A DNA stretch of 64,000 nucleotides from positions 22,529 to 86,528 of the forward strand of contig NZ_JAHCKK010000007.1 in assembly GCF_026125825.1 (NCBI RefSeq), given 5' to 3'. The notes beneath the pieces were generated by a model that was not told where the DNA came from, made no database searches, and was given only the letters and a program-made list of their open reading frames with translations. Every line of letters begins with the position of its first letter. Position 1 is the first letter of the stretch. Positions 30,718 through 41,005 of this stretch are shown piece by piece. The position numbers and the translations under genes were made by a program. This DNA is from Hydrogenophaga sp. Its GTDB lineage: Bacteria; Pseudomonadota; Gammaproteobacteria; Burkholderiales; Burkholderiaceae_C.

Positions 30718-30744
30718 TAGGGCGCGCAAGCGCCCTATTTTTTT
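30718..30744 (+). terminator. Rho-independent terminator of pilA
   Basis: TAGGGCGC (30718-30725) pairs with GCGCCCTA (30730-30737) around GCAA, followed by a run of Ts. It stands between pilA and the ligase gene. Confidence 0.93.
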
Positions 30745-30769
30745 ACTCGTTCCAAGTTAGGCCTTGACC

Positions 30770-32413
30770 ATGCGAGTGCACGCGATTCAGGCGCCGTCGG
30801 CGGCATTGCTGGTGCTCCTGGTGCTCAACTTTGTCTGGCCACGCAGCGTGCTGCCCTCACTCATGGTGACGCCGTTCCTGATGGGGGCTGGTACCCTGGC
30901 GCTGTCCGGCCTTGCCTTCCGGCCGGTGTTGTCAAGAGCCACCGGCGCCTGGCTGGCCATGTCCTTGCTGGCCATTGGCTTGAGTCAGCAGCCGGAACCA
31001 CTGGCTCTGATCGCCTTGGCCGCGGCGGCCATCGGGGCCTGGATCGCAATCGCTCTAGGACAAGAGTTCGACGCCCGACGCGATTTGCTGACCGGCGTGA
31101 TGTGGGCCTTGGTAGCGGGCATGGTGATCAACACGCTGGTCGCAGGCTTGCAGTACGTCGATGTGGAGCGCGCGCTGTACCCCTGGGTCAGTCAAAACGC
31201 CTCCGGTCGGCCTTATGGCAATCTGCGCCAGGCGAATCATCTCGCCACGTTCTCGACCATCGGCCTGTTGGCGGTCTGGTGGCTGTATCGCGAGGCTCGC
31301 TTGTCGGTGCGCATGGTCTGCACGTTGGCGCTGCTGGCGATCTTGGGCGTGGCATTCTCGGCGTCACGAACCGGGCTGCTCGAGTTGGTGGTTCTCTCCG
31401 GGTTCATGTTGCTTTGGCGCAAATCGGCAAGGCCCCTGGAATTGGCTGTCTTTGTGTTGGCGCCGGTTTGGATGATGCTGCTCGTTGAGTGTCTGCAGTT
31501 CGGCGCTGTTCTGCTGGGCCATGAATTGGAAGGCATTCGCGGACGCGACTCCGCTTCAACCCGTTTGGTCTACTGGCAGGAAGCGTGGTCTTTGGCTTTG
31601 CAACACCCGATCAACGGGGTGGGCTGGGGCAATCTGGCCTTTGCGCGGGTGTCTGAATTGCCTTTCAACGCCCGTGTGGAAAGCACCGCCAACGCACACA
31701 ACCTTGTCATGCATCTGTTGGCGGAAACGGGTTTTGCGATCACATTTTTCGTGCTCGCGCCTGTGGCGTGGGCTCTATGGAGGCGGCCGCCGTGGCGCTT
31801 GTCAGGCAGCAATGCCCGATGGGCGTGGATGGTGATCGCCGTCGTGGGCGCGCACAGCCTGTTGGAGTATCCGCTGTGGTACATGAATTTTCTGATCCCC
31901 ACGGCATTCGCCTTCGGGCTGCTGTTGTCGTTTGAGCCGACGCCCACCCCTTCGGTCAGGGGCCTGCCCAAGGCGCTGACCGTGTTTGCCTCGTGCCTGC
32001 TCCTGGTGGGGGCAGCGTTGGCACTTTACGACTACTTGCGTGTGGCCAGTGCTTTTGACGAGGACAACCGTGCATCGGCAGATCTTGCCAAGGTGGCCTC
32101 GATCCAGAGCACGTTTTTCTACCGCCACTACGCTGATCGGGCGCTGCTGGAGCGTGTGCCTCTCACCGACGCGAATGCAGCAGAGATGCTCAAGGTGACC
32201 ACCAGGCTGTTGAACGAGGGACCCAATCCCCTTGTTTTCTGGGTTCGCGTGGGGGCACTCTGCCGCCTGGGGGAGACCTTGCAGGCAAGAGAAGTCGCTG
32301 CGCTGTATGGCAAGGCGTTTCCCAAGTCGCATGCCGAGTTCATGCAGGTCAATGGCCAAGCTGTGTTGACGGCCTGTGGACTGCTTCCGAACCCCGGCGC
32401 CATCGTGCCGTGA
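30770..32413 (+). CDS. PglL/TfpO-type O-oligosaccharyltransferase (pilin glycosylation ligase)
   Basis: Polytopic inner-membrane ligase, 547 aa, that transfers lipid-linked glycan to proteins in the periplasm. About 11-12 hydrophobic helices are seen. PglL-type signatures include GNLRQANHLATF, SASRTGLLE, HPINGVGWGN, NAHNLVMHLLAETG (the catalytic His region of the large periplasmic loop) and HSLLEYPLWYMNF. ATG 30770 is chosen over the TTG at 30764. Position directly after pilA makes pilin the probable substrate. It overlaps the next gene by 4 bp (GTGA), so the two are coupled. An O-antigen ligase is the alternative, but the PglL motifs favour protein glycosylation. Confidence 0.88.
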   Translation: MRVHAIQAPSAALLVLLVLNFVWPRSVLPSLMVTPFLMGAGTLALSGLAFRPVLSRATGAWLAMSLLAIGLSQQPEPLALIALAAAAIGAWIAIALGQEFDARRDLLTGVMWALVAGMVINTLVAGLQYVDVERALYPWVSQNASGRPYGNLRQANHLATFSTIGLLAVWWLYREARLSVRMVCTLALLAILGVAFSASRTGLLELVVLSGFMLLWRKSARPLELAVFVLAPVWMMLLVECLQFGAVLLGHELEGIRGRDSASTRLVYWQEAWSLALQHPINGVGWGNLAFARVSELPFNARVESTANAHNLVMHLLAETGFAITFFVLAPVAWALWRRPPWRLSGSNARWAWMVIAVVGAHSLLEYPLWYMNFLIPTAFAFGLLLSFEPTPTPSVRGLPKALTVFASCLLLVGAALALYDYLRVASAFDEDNRASADLAKVASIQSTFFYRHYADRALLERVPLTDANAAEMLKVTTRLLNEGPNPLVFWVRVGALCRLGETLQAREVAALYGKAFPKSHAEFMQVNGQAVLTACGLLPNPGAIVP

Positions 32414-33165
32414 CCTCATCCGCGTCCAAAAGCGCCACGTCTCTTGCGCTTTCCCTCGCCCTGTCCCTTCTTGTGCTGCTGGGCGGTGTGTGGGTGGTGC
32501 TCACCGTTTGGTACCCTCGATCGTTCTGGTCTGTCTCTGGTATTGGCAGGATAGGCGCGTACGCCGTGGGGGTGCACCTGGGGCTCACTGCGCTGCTGAT
32601 CCTTCCATGGCGCAGCCGTGGCAGGGAGGGATCCCGGGTGCAGTTTGATGTCGCCGTGCTCACGTGGATCCTCATCGCTGCGGCGCTGCTCAGTCTGTCC
32701 GTCTTGGCAAGTGGGCGTCCGGTGGCCCTGGTCTACGCGGTTGATCGGGTGACTTTGGTCCGCGCCAATGAAATACGAGCCTCGGAACTTGCCACGCTGG
32801 GCAGCATTGGCCCAGGTTTGAGGTGGTCAGGGCCGTTGCCCCTATGGGCCACCTCTCCCTCCAAAGATGCCGACCGCCTCGACGCCATTCAACTCGCCAT
32901 CGCCGGGTTCGACCTCCCTCAGCGTCCCGCTCGTTGGGAGCCCGTTCAGCTGCATCGGGCGCTGATTGTGCAGAGTGCGAAGCATGTCTCGTCGCTGAAA
33001 AGGGCACGGCACCAACCACACTCAGATGCTGTGATTCGCGAGTTGGGCCTGTCTCACTATCTGCCGATGGATGGCGTCACCGGGCACTGGGTCCTCGCGG
33101 TGGACACGCAACTTCGAAATTACGTCCCGATCGAACTTGACGAGCCCGTTGCCCCGGAGAAGTGA
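32410..33165 (+). CDS. TfpX/TfpZ-like type IV pilin accessory membrane protein
   Basis: Membrane protein of 251 aa starting from a GTG inside the ligase stop (GTGA). Three N-terminal helices (about 10-33, 48-65, 77-99) precede a soluble C-terminal region. The pattern WYPRSFW at the first loop, then [14 protein letters not shown]...VRANEI after helix 3, is that of TfpX/TfpZ proteins encoded beside particular pilin alleles in Pseudomonas and relatives, where they help assemble their own pilin. Divergent from the described members, so assignment is by pattern and context. Its end overlaps the convergent moaC by 46 bp. Confidence 0.7.
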   Translation: MTSSASKSATSLALSLALSLLVLLGGVWVVLTVWYPRSFWSVSGIGRIGAYAVGVHLGLTALLILPWRSRGREGSRVQFDVAVLTWILIAAALLSLSVLASGRPVALVYAVDRVTLVRANEIRASELATLGSIGPGLRWSGPLPLWATSPSKDADRLDAIQLAIAGFDLPQRPARWEPVQLHRALIVQSAKHVSSLKRARHQPHSDAVIRELGLSHYLPMDGVTGHWVLAVDTQLRNYVPIELDEPVAPEK

Positions 33166-33656
33166 TCGGCCAGGTAGTGCCCACTCTTTCCCCCCCGCTT
33201 CTCCACCAGCCGCACGCCCCCCATCACCATCCCCCGGTCTACCGCCTTGCACATGTCGTAGATGGTGAGCAATGCGACCGACACCGCGGACAGCGCCTCC
33301 ATTTCCACACCGGTCTGGCCGGTGCATTCGGTGGTCGCGCGGCAGAGGACGCTATGGGCGTCGGCTTCGATCTCGAACTCCACTGCCACCCGGGTCAGTG
33401 CGATCGGGTGGCACAAGGGGATGAGGTCGCTGGTCTTCTTGGCGGCCTGGATGCCCGCGATGCGCGCGATGCCGATCACGTCTCCCTTTTTGGCGTTGCC
33501 CGCCTGGATCAGCGCCAGCGTGGCCGGCAGCATGGTGATGCGGCCTTCGGCGACGGCAACCCGGTGGGTGCTGGCCTTGGCCGCGACGTCGACCATGTGG
33601 GCCTGCCCCTGGGCGTCGAAGTGGGTCAGGGCAGTTGAAGCTTTTGTATCGGTCAT
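33120..33656 (-). CDS. moaC: cyclic pyranopterin monophosphate synthase
   Basis: Second step of molybdenum-cofactor synthesis, 178 aa. Typical MoaC features: [14 protein letters not shown] at the start, [16 protein letters not shown] (about 75-90), [20 protein letters not shown] and MCKAVDRGM with catalytic Lys. The ATG at 33656 is chosen because upstream in-frame codons are unconserved. The protein has an extra Ser/Gly-rich tail after KSGHY, and this tail overlaps the 3' end of the convergent TfpX/TfpZ-like gene. No other moa genes are adjacent. Confidence 0.95.
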   Translation of the reverse strand: MTDTKASTALTHFDAQGQAHMVDVAAKASTHRVAVAEGRITMLPATLALIQAGNAKKGDVIGIARIAGIQAAKKTSDLIPLCHPIALTRVAVEFEIEADAHSVLCRATTECTGQTGVEMEALSAVSVALLTIYDMCKAVDRGMVMGGVRLVEKRGGKSGHYLADHFSGATGSSSSIGT

Positions 33657-33713
33657 GGGGGCTTGTTTCGCGGGCTTTACAGAACCGTCAGGCGTTGGCG
33701 GCATCATACGGGG

Positions 33714-35402
33714 ATGCGTTTTTCCCTGAAGTCGCTGTTTTCCCCTGTCCGACCCGCCGCTCTAGGCCTGGGTGTGCTGGCCGTGGCGTCGATGCTGTTG
33801 CCCACGCCCGCCTCGGTCGCCCAACCGCTCCGTGACGGTACGTCCACCTCGTCGCTGCCCAGCCTGGGTGACGGGGATGGCATGTCGATCGCCGCCGAAC
33901 GGCGCCTGGGAGACCGCATCGCGCGCGATATCTACCGCGACCCGGACTATCTGGACGACCCCGTGCTCGGCGACTACCTTCAATCCCTGTGGCAGCCGCT
34001 GCTGGGCGCGGCCCGCGATCGCGGCGACGTGCCGCCCGAGCTGGCCGAGCGCCTGGCCTGGGAGCTGGTGGTTTCGCGGGACAAGCGCGTCAACGCCTTT
34101 GCCCTGCCGGGGGGCTACCTCGGGGTGAACCTGGGGCTGATGGCGATCACCGACAAGCCCGAGGAACTGGCTTCGGTGATGGCGCACGAGCTCAGCCACG
34201 TGTCTCAGCGCCACATCGCCCGCATGATGACGCGCGAGGAACGCATGGCGCCCTGGATGATGGGCGCCATGATCCTCGGCGCGCTGGCAGCCGGGTCCAA
34301 TCCGCAGGTGGCCAGCGCCGCGATCGCGGGCAGCACGGCCGTCGCGGCACAGACGCAGCTGAACTTCTCGCGCGACATGGAGCGCGAGGCGGACCGCGTG
34401 GGTTTTGGCGTCCTCACGGGCGCCGGTTTTGACGGCCTGGGCTTTGTCAGCATGTTCGACAAGATGCAGCAGTCTTCGCGCTACGACGACGGTTCCTTCC
34501 CCTACCTGCGCAGCCACCCGCTGACGGGGGAGCGCATTGCCGACATGCGGTCCCGGGTGCCCTCCGGGCCGGTTGCCGCAGCGGGTGTCCAGGTGGGCCC
34601 GGTCAAAGCCGCCACACCGGACGCCAGCGGCGCCGGGCCCGCGTCTTCAGGCCTTCGGCTGGATCTGCCGGGAACGCGGGGCGCCTCCCGCCCGGCCGCT
34701 GGCTTGCCCATGCCCTCGCGCAATGTGCACGTGCTGGCGTCGGCGCGCGCCAGGGTGCTGGCGGAGAACAGCACGGATCGGCAACGCGCCTGGCTGGCCA
34801 ACGGGAGAGTGGCCAATGCCTCGGCGGGCGACCGGTACGCCGCCGCGCTCTCGGCCCTGCGCCTGGGGCAGCGCGATCTGGCCCTGGAACTGGCCCAGCA
34901 GTTGCGCGGGGCAGTGGCTCCCGACGCGCGGCCCACGGTGGACGCGCTCCTGCTCGACATCCTGCTGTCGCCCGCGGCCGGTGGCGCGCCTTCGGCGCCA
35001 GCCGCACAGGCCGCCCTGCTGGCGGAGCTGCGCGACCAGGCGTTGGCTGGGACCTCGCGCGCCAGTGCCCTGCTGGGGGCCCAGGCTGCGCTGGCCACTG
35101 GACAGCCGCAGCGCGCGGTCAGCCGCTTGCAGGCCTGGGTGGCGCAGCAGCCGCGCGATGCAGCGGCCTGGCAAATGCTGTCACGGGGCTATGCCGCACA
35201 AGGACAGGCCTTGCGCGCCATCCGCGCCGAGGCGGAGGCGCGTGCCGCCCACCTGGACTATGGTGGGGCCGTGGACCGATTCAGGGCGGCCCAGGCATTG
35301 CCCGCAGAGCAGCGCACGGACGGGATGGAACTGGCCATCGTGGACAGCCGCCGACGTGAAGTCGAAGCGCAGCTTCGCGAGTCCGTGCGCGAAGAGAAGT
35401 AG
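33714..35402 (+). CDS. M48-family periplasmic metalloprotease with TPR region (BepA-like)
   Basis: Exported zinc protease, 562 aa, probably acting in outer-membrane protein quality control. The signal peptide ends near PTPASVAQ. The M48 catalytic domain has HELSH (158-162, zinc His158/His162, catalytic Glu159) and the third ligand in [10 protein letters not shown] (about 225). A Pro/Ala-rich linker (about 275-345) leads to helical TPR-like repeats (350-560), as in BepA/YfgC, which degrades stalled LptD and BamA substrates. It diverges from moaC across 57 bp. BepA function is inferred from architecture. Confidence 0.9.
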   Translation: MRFSLKSLFSPVRPAALGLGVLAVASMLLPTPASVAQPLRDGTSTSSLPSLGDGDGMSIAAERRLGDRIARDIYRDPDYLDDPVLGDYLQSLWQPLLGAARDRGDVPPELAERLAWELVVSRDKRVNAFALPGGYLGVNLGLMAITDKPEELASVMAHELSHVSQRHIARMMTREERMAPWMMGAMILGALAAGSNPQVASAAIAGSTAVAAQTQLNFSRDMEREADRVGFGVLTGAGFDGLGFVSMFDKMQQSSRYDDGSFPYLRSHPLTGERIADMRSRVPSGPVAAAGVQVGPVKAATPDASGAGPASSGLRLDLPGTRGASRPAAGLPMPSRNVHVLASARARVLAENSTDRQRAWLANGRVANASAGDRYAAALSALRLGQRDLALELAQQLRGAVAPDARPTVDALLLDILLSPAAGGAPSAPAAQAALLAELRDQALAGTSRASALLGAQAALATGQPQRAVSRLQAWVAQQPRDAAAWQMLSRGYAAQGQALRAIRAEAEARAAHLDYGGAVDRFRAAQALPAEQRTDGMELAIVDSRRREVEAQLRESVREEK

Positions 35403-35420
35403 GCGTGCCGGCCGGCCGGC

Positions 35421-35771
35421 TCAGCGCGAGCCGATCGAGCGCACGGCGGTGCTCACCACCAGCATCAACACCGAGTAGATCAACGAGCCCAGCAGCGCGG
35501 CCAGGAAGCCGTTCACGCGGAAGCCGTCGAGCACACCCGAGGCCGCCCAGAACATCAGCGCGTTGATCACGAACAGGAAGAGGCCCAGCGTGACGATGGT
35601 GACGGGCAAGGTCAGGATCACCAGAATGGGCCGCAGCACGGCGTTGAACAGGCCGATGACCGCTGCGGCGATCAGGGCGGAGGTGAAGCTCTGCACCTGC
35701 ACGCCGGGGTAGATGTAAGCCACCACCAGCAAGGCGCAGGCCGCGAGCAGCCAGGTCAGGATGAGTTTCAT
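35421..35771 (-). CDS. small four-helix membrane protein (phage-holin-4-2 / PF04020 family)
   Basis: Hydrophobic protein of 116 aa with four membrane helices and the family signature LFNAVLRPILVILTLPVTIVTLGLF split over helices 2 and 3 (key residues N-x-x-RP and LP-x-T-x-x-T-x-G). The family name comes from weak holin similarity; chromosomal members are housekeeping proteins of unknown role, and nothing nearby is phage-like. ATG 35771 is used since the preceding MSGAMLAH codons are unconserved. A terminator for the upstream terC gene separates the two. Confidence 0.8.
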   Translation of the reverse strand: MKLILTWLLAACALLVVAYIYPGVQVQSFTSALIAAAVIGLFNAVLRPILVILTLPVTIVTLGLFLFVINALMFWAASGVLDGFRVNGFLAALLGSLIYSVLMLVVSTAVRSIGSR

Positions 35772-35804
35772 GTGAGCCAGCATAGCACCGCTCACCCGCC
35801 AGCA

Positions 35805-35838
35805 TGAAAAAGGGCGGCGCCTTTGAGGACGCCGCCCT
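35805..35838 (-). terminator. Rho-independent terminator of terC
   Basis: Arms AGGGCGGCG and CGCCGCCCT (35811-35819 and 35830-35838 on the plus strand) pair perfectly over 9 bp with a 10-nt loop. On the minus strand the hairpin runs into a short T-run (35806-35810). Confidence 0.85.
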
Positions 35839-35867
35839 GCGGTGTGTCAGGATCTCGGAAGGCTGGC

Positions 35868-36620
35868 TCAGCCTTCGTGCGCCACCGGCGGGCGGCGGGA
35901 TGCGATCCACTTGCCCAGCGCGAGCACCACCAGCGCGCCAACGACGTGGGACGCCCAGTACAGCGTGTCGGAGATGACTGCCATGCCCTTCTCGTCCACC
36001 GTGCCCAGCTTGGGCATGAAGGTCCATTTGTCAGGGGTGACGAAAGCCGGGTCCGTGACCAGCATGCCGCCCGCGATCCAGCCCAGCAGCATGCCGCCCA
36101 GCGTGATGATGATCGGGAACCGGGCCATCAGCTTGATGACCAGCGTGCTGCCCCAGACGATGATGGGAATGGAGATCAGCAGGCCCAGCACCACCAGCAG
36201 GAACGAGTGCTCGCCCGCGTTCTGCGCGGCACCGGCGATGGCGATGACGTTGTCCACGCTCATCACCAGGTCGGCCACGATGATGGTCTTGATGGCGGCA
36301 AACAGCTTGTCGCTGCCCTGGATGTCGCCGTGCGCCTCGTCATCGGGGGCCAGCAGCTTCACACCGATCCACACCAGCAGCAACGCGCCGACGAGCTTGA
36401 TGAAAGGTACGGTCAGCAGCGTCATCGCAAAGGCGATCAGGATGACCCGCAGCACGATGGCGCCGAAGGTGCCCCAGATGATGCCCTTGGTCCGCTGTGC
36501 GGGCGGCAGCTTGCGGCATGCCAGTGCGATCACGACCGCGTTGTCGCCCCCCAGCAGGATGTCGATGATGATGATCTGTCCCAGGGCGACCCAGAACGCG
36601 GGCGATGTCAGGAAATCCAT
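35868..36620 (-). CDS. TerC/Alx-family membrane protein, probable Mn(II) exporter
   Basis: Polytopic protein, 250 aa, about seven helices. The paired family motifs are IIDILLGGDNAVVIALA (helix 1) and IVADLVMSVDNVIAIAG (later helix), each with the Asp-Asn that binds metal. ATG 36620 has GAGGAA; codons further upstream belong to the leader RNA. The gene stands behind a yybP-ykoY manganese riboswitch, which points to manganese export (as shown for Alx and relatives) rather than tellurite resistance. It ends in its own terminator, so it is monocistronic. Confidence 0.9.
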   Translation of the reverse strand: MDFLTSPAFWVALGQIIIIDILLGGDNAVVIALACRKLPPAQRTKGIIWGTFGAIVLRVILIAFAMTLLTVPFIKLVGALLLVWIGVKLLAPDDEAHGDIQGSDKLFAAIKTIIVADLVMSVDNVIAIAGAAQNAGEHSFLLVVLGLLISIPIIVWGSTLVIKLMARFPIIITLGGMLLGWIAGGMLVTDPAFVTPDKWTFMPKLGTVDEKGMAVISDTLYWASHVVGALVVLALGKWIASRRPPVAHEG

Positions 36621-36800
36621 AAATTCCTCGTTGTCGTTGGTGCAAATGGGTGGGGCTCGAGCCGATCTCGTTGCCATCCGCCCGGCCTTCTCTTTTCATG
36701 TATCGACCACCATGATCGATCGGAAGGCGCTGTGTCATCCGCCCGCAATGGCGCAACTGCGCTGGCGAAGGGGATGGACATGACTTGATCGGCCCATGGG
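36621..36800 (-). other. terC leader between riboswitch and start codon
   Basis: About 180 nt of untranslated leader. GGCCC-ccat-GGGCC (36792-36805 area) forms a small hairpin just after the aptamer but has no T-run, so control at translation or by Rho is as likely as intrinsic termination. No convincing reading frame was seen. Confidence 0.5.
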
Positions 36801-36936
36801 GGCCTATCAAAGGTCTTGCTCAGCCCGGCAAGGTGATTGCCGGGCCCGGGTTGCCGGAAGCGGGAGCTTCGTACTGACGACAAGCCCGAATGTCCAGCGG
36901 CATGCGCTGGAGCGGAGAGCTACTCCCCTTCGAGAC
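36801..36936 (-). promoter_or_regulatory. yybP-ykoY manganese riboswitch
   Basis: Read on the minus strand, the RNA has all conserved blocks of the class: AAGGGGAGTAGC (complement of 36919-36930), the TCGTCAGTACG segment near 36870-36880, and GAGCAAGACCTTTGATAGG near 36803-36822. The two conserved loops form the Mn2+ site at the internal junction. A TACAAT -10 (36942-36947) places the RNA start near 36935. Upstream sequence to 37063 shows only this promoter region. Expected effect: manganese raises terC expression. Confidence 0.95.
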
Positions 36937-37063
36937 CCGCGATTGTAGCGGCCTGCCAGCGCCTCCGGCGCCTTGCATGCATACGCAGTTACCACTAGGG
37001 CGGAGTTGCTTCTGGCCGGCAAGGCGCTCATCGTGGGGCCGGACTGGCTATGATCCACACCCC

Positions 37064-37486
37064 ATGGCCGGCATCCACATCACCGACATCGAAGCCGCGA
37101 TCAACTACTGGCGTGAGCGCTCACCCTCGCCCGATGGCGTCTCCCTGTGCAAAGAGCTTCGCGCGCTGGCCGAGGTGTACGCGCTGATGATCTGGTTTCA
37201 CGAGACCGAGGCCGACGAAGCCACGCTGCCCGTCAAGGCCCGCGAGGCCTGGCTGGCCTGGTACGAGACCACGCCTGACACCCCCTGCATTGCGATCTGC
37301 TCGACCAGCCAGGGCGACGAGGTCTGCAAGGGCTGTGGCCGCCGTTTCGACGAGGTGCAGCGCTGGACCGAGATGACGCCCGGTGAGAAGCGCGCCAGCT
37401 GGCGGCGCATCACCATCGAGGGCGATGCCTGGCGCTTCAATCGCTACGCCGAACGCGCCCTGGAAGAGCCCGGCTCCGGCCGGTGA
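37064..37486 (+). CDS. DUF3717/DUF1289 fusion protein
   Basis: Protein of 140 aa. Residues 1-60 match the DUF3717 pattern (ITDIEAAINYWRERSPSPDG...LCKELRALAEVYALMI). Residues 70-125 match DUF1289, a small Cys4 domain with Cys75, Cys79, Cys88 and Cys91 (TPCIAIC, then GDEVCKGCGRRFDEV) and the WTEMTPGEKRASWRRI helix. The cysteines probably bind zinc or an Fe-S cluster. Function unknown. The in-frame codons back to 36890 overlap the terC riboswitch promoter and are rejected as coding. Its stop abuts that of purB. Confidence 0.82.
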   Translation: MAGIHITDIEAAINYWRERSPSPDGVSLCKELRALAEVYALMIWFHETEADEATLPVKAREAWLAWYETTPDTPCIAICSTSQGDEVCKGCGRRFDEVQRWTEMTPGEKRASWRRITIEGDAWRFNRYAERALEEPGSGR

Positions 37487-38998
<1,512 letters not shown>

Positions 38999-39039
38999 CT
39001 AGAATCGTGTTCCTCAGTCCAACGACCATTCCATTCCCC

Positions 39040-39654
39040 ATGAAACTCATCGGCGCCATCACCAGCCCCTACGTGCGAAAAGTGCGCGTTGTCATGGCCG
39101 AGAAAAAGCTGGACTACCAGTTCATCCTGGAAGACGTGTGGTCCGCCGACACCACCATCATGACCTCCAACCCGCTGGGCAAAGTGCCCTGCCTGGTGAT
39201 GGAAGGCGGCGAGGCGGTGTTCGACTCCCGTGTGATCGTGGAGTACCTCGACACCCTCTCGCCCGTGGGCAAGCTGATTCCCACGCAGGGCCGCGAGCGC
39301 GCCGAGGTCAAGACCTGGGAGGCCTTGGCCGATGGCCTGCTGGATGCTGCTGTGCTGGCCCGGCTCGAAGCCACCTGGCCCGGCCGTGGCGATGGCGAGC
39401 GCAGCGAGGCCTGGATCGAGCGCCAGCGCGCCAAGATCGACGCCAGCCTCAAGTCCATGAGCCAGGGTCTGGGTGAAAAGGCGTTTTGCTCGGGCATCCA
39501 CTTCAGCCTGTCCGACGTGGCCGTGGGTTGTGCGCTGGGTTACCTGGACTTCCGGTTCGCCAGCATCGACTGGCGCTCGCAGTACCCCAATCTGGCCCGA
39601 CTGGCCGAGAAGCTCAACCTGCGCCAGAGCTTCGTCGACACCAAGCCGGTTTAG
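39040..39654 (+). CDS. glutathione S-transferase, YibF-like
   Basis: GST of 204 aa. The N-terminal thioredoxin fold begins MKLIGAITSPYVRKVRVV, with the SPYVRK motif typical of YibF-type enzymes. It continues NPLGKVPCLVMEGGEAVFDSRVIVEYLD (glutathione site: VPCL cis-Pro and Glu/Asp-Ser pair, about 50-77). The helical domain follows. No strong ribosome site is visible before 39040. It differs in class from the beta-type GST at 14613. Substrate unknown. Confidence 0.88.
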   Translation: MKLIGAITSPYVRKVRVVMAEKKLDYQFILEDVWSADTTIMTSNPLGKVPCLVMEGGEAVFDSRVIVEYLDTLSPVGKLIPTQGRERAEVKTWEALADGLLDAAVLARLEATWPGRGDGERSEAWIERQRAKIDASLKSMSQGLGEKAFCSGIHFSLSDVAVGCALGYLDFRFASIDWRSQYPNLARLAEKLNLRQSFVDTKPV

Positions 39655-39666
39655 ACAAGCGGCGCG

Positions 39667-39683
39667 TCGCCCCCAGGGGGCGA
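39667..39683. terminator. hairpin between convergent genes
   Basis: TCGCCCC-CAG-GGGGCGA is a perfect 7-bp stem in the 37 bp between two convergent stop codons. It lacks a clear T-run, so efficiency is uncertain; it also resembles the C-rich/G-rich repeats seen elsewhere in the window. Confidence 0.5.
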
Positions 39684-39691
39684 TGCACCTC

Positions 39692-40132
39692 TTATTTCTG
39701 CGCCCTTTTCTTCAGCCAACGCATCAGCCCGCCCAGCAAGGGCAGTTTTTCGTACAGCTCTTCCGCCGCATCCCAATAGTCGCGGTGCTCGCTGACACGG
39801 CCGTCGGATGCCAGTCGCAGGTGCGAGCCGCCGCGCACAACCTGTGGCGTGATGGTGTCGAAGCGCCGGAAGCGGAAGTGGAACTCCCACACGAGGAACC
39901 CCTGCTCGCCGTCCACCAGACGGTCGGTGACCACGAAGCGGGGCTCGTTCAGGTTTTCGAACATGTGCTCGAAGATGCGCGTGATCGCGGGCAGGCCCTG
40001 CACCTCGTTGAACGGGTCCTTGAAGCGCGCGTCAGCCGTGTAGAACTCGCCCAGCCGGGCCAGCGAGGCGGGTGACAAGGACTCGAACCAGTCGCAGAGG
40101 TGGTCGATGGCGGCGCGGGTGTCGGTGGGCAT
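39692..40132 (-). CDS. NTF2-like (SnoaL-type) protein
   Basis: Small cone-fold protein, 146 aa, last gene of an eight-gene operon. The NTF2/SnoaL pattern is visible: an N-terminal helix (LCDWFESLSPASL), ARLGEFYTADARFKDPFNEVQG, then the beta-sheet with FLVWEFHFRFRRFD and HLRLASDGRVSEHRDYWDAAEELYEKLP. Such proteins are isomerases, dehydratases or ligand carriers; the specific reaction cannot be told. Close relatives occur with COG2907/DUF1365/Cfa clusters. It begins 6 bp after the SDR stop. Confidence 0.8.
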   Translation of the reverse strand: MPTDTRAAIDHLCDWFESLSPASLARLGEFYTADARFKDPFNEVQGLPAITRIFEHMFENLNEPRFVVTDRLVDGEQGFLVWEFHFRFRRFDTITPQVVRGGSHLRLASDGRVSEHRDYWDAAEELYEKLPLLGGLMRWLKKRAQK

Positions 40133-40138
40133 GAGGGG

Positions 40139-41005
40139 TTATAGCCCGGTCACGCGGCGCACCGCAGGAAAGTACGCCCGGTAGGGCAGCAGGCGCATCA
40201 GCTTCATCCAGCGCGTGAAGCGCTTGGGATAGTGGATGTCGAATGCGCCCTGGCCCCAGCCCTCGACCATCGCCTGCGCGGCCTGCGCGGGCGTGATCAG
40301 CGCGGGCATGGTGAAGCCATTGCGCGCCGTCAGGGGCGTGCTCACGAAGCCCGGGTGCACCACGCTCACGCCCAGACCCAGGGGCTGCAGGTCCAGGTAC
40401 ATCGTTTCCGCGAGGTGGGTGAGCGCCGCTTTGGTCGGGCCGTAGGCCAGGCTCTTGGGCAGGCCCCGGAAGCCGGCCACGCTGCTGATGAGGCTGATGT
40501 GCCCGCGGCCGCGCGCCGCCATCGCGGGCACGGCGGCGTCGAGCACGTGCAGCGCGCCAAGGTAGTTGATCTCGAAGTGGCGCCGCAGGTCGGCCAGGTC
40601 CATGTCGGCGGCGCGCATCTCGCGGTAGTGGCCGGCGCAGTACACCACCAGGTCGAGCGGGCCTTGGGCCAGTATCCGGCGGGTGGTCTCGGCAACGGCC
40701 AGAGGGTCGGTCACGTCCATCGGCCAGGCCTGTGCAGGCATGCCGTGGGACGGTGGGTGCGCGGCCACGAAAGCCTGCAGCGCGGGCGCATTGCGCGCCG
40801 ACAGCAGCACCTGGGCGCCGCGCGCGTGCAGTGCCGATGCGGTGGCTTCGCCAATGCCGCTGGACGCACCGACCAGCCAAACGCGCAGGCCGTGCCAGTC
40901 GGTGATGCGGGGGTTCATGGGCCCAAACAGCGAGAAGCCGCGCGAACCCTGCCTCGCCACCGGTGGCGGCGCGGGCGCATCGATGAACGTTCTGGGGGTG
41001 GTCAT
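40139..41005 (-). CDS. short-chain dehydrogenase/reductase
   Basis: Classical SDR, 288 aa, with a 30-residue N-terminal extension. The cofactor motif VWLVGASSGIGEATA is at about 34-48 and the catalytic YGPTK at about 188-192, with a serine just before (ISLISSVAGF). The Arg-rich context after beta-2 (LSARNAPAL) suits NADP(H). Its start overlaps the DUF3833 stop by 4 bp. In this operon it probably reduces or oxidises a carbonyl/hydroxyl on a fatty-acyl substrate (inference from neighbours). Confidence 0.85.
   Translation of the reverse strand: MTTPRTFIDAPAPPPVARQGSRGFSLFGPMNPRITDWHGLRVWLVGASSGIGEATASALHARGAQVLLSARNAPALQAFVAAHPPSHGMPAQAWPMDVTDPLAVAETTRRILAQGPLDLVVYCAGHYREMRAADMDLADLRRHFEINYLGALHVLDAAVPAMAARGRGHISLISSVAGFRGLPKSLAYGPTKAALTHLAETMYLDLQPLGLGVSVVHPGFVSTPLTARNGFTMPALITPAQAAQAMVEGWGQGAFDIHYPKRFTRWMKLMRLLPYRAYFPAVRRVTGL

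Noticed and set aside
35421-35771. Prophage remnant suggested by a holin-family protein
   Set aside because: The family name is historical; neighbours are housekeeping genes and no integrase, capsid or lysis gene is present.
36890-37063. Upstream in-frame extension of the DUF3717/DUF1289 gene
   Set aside because: It covers the promoter and 5' part of the riboswitch on the other strand, and the conserved protein begins at the ATG at 37064.
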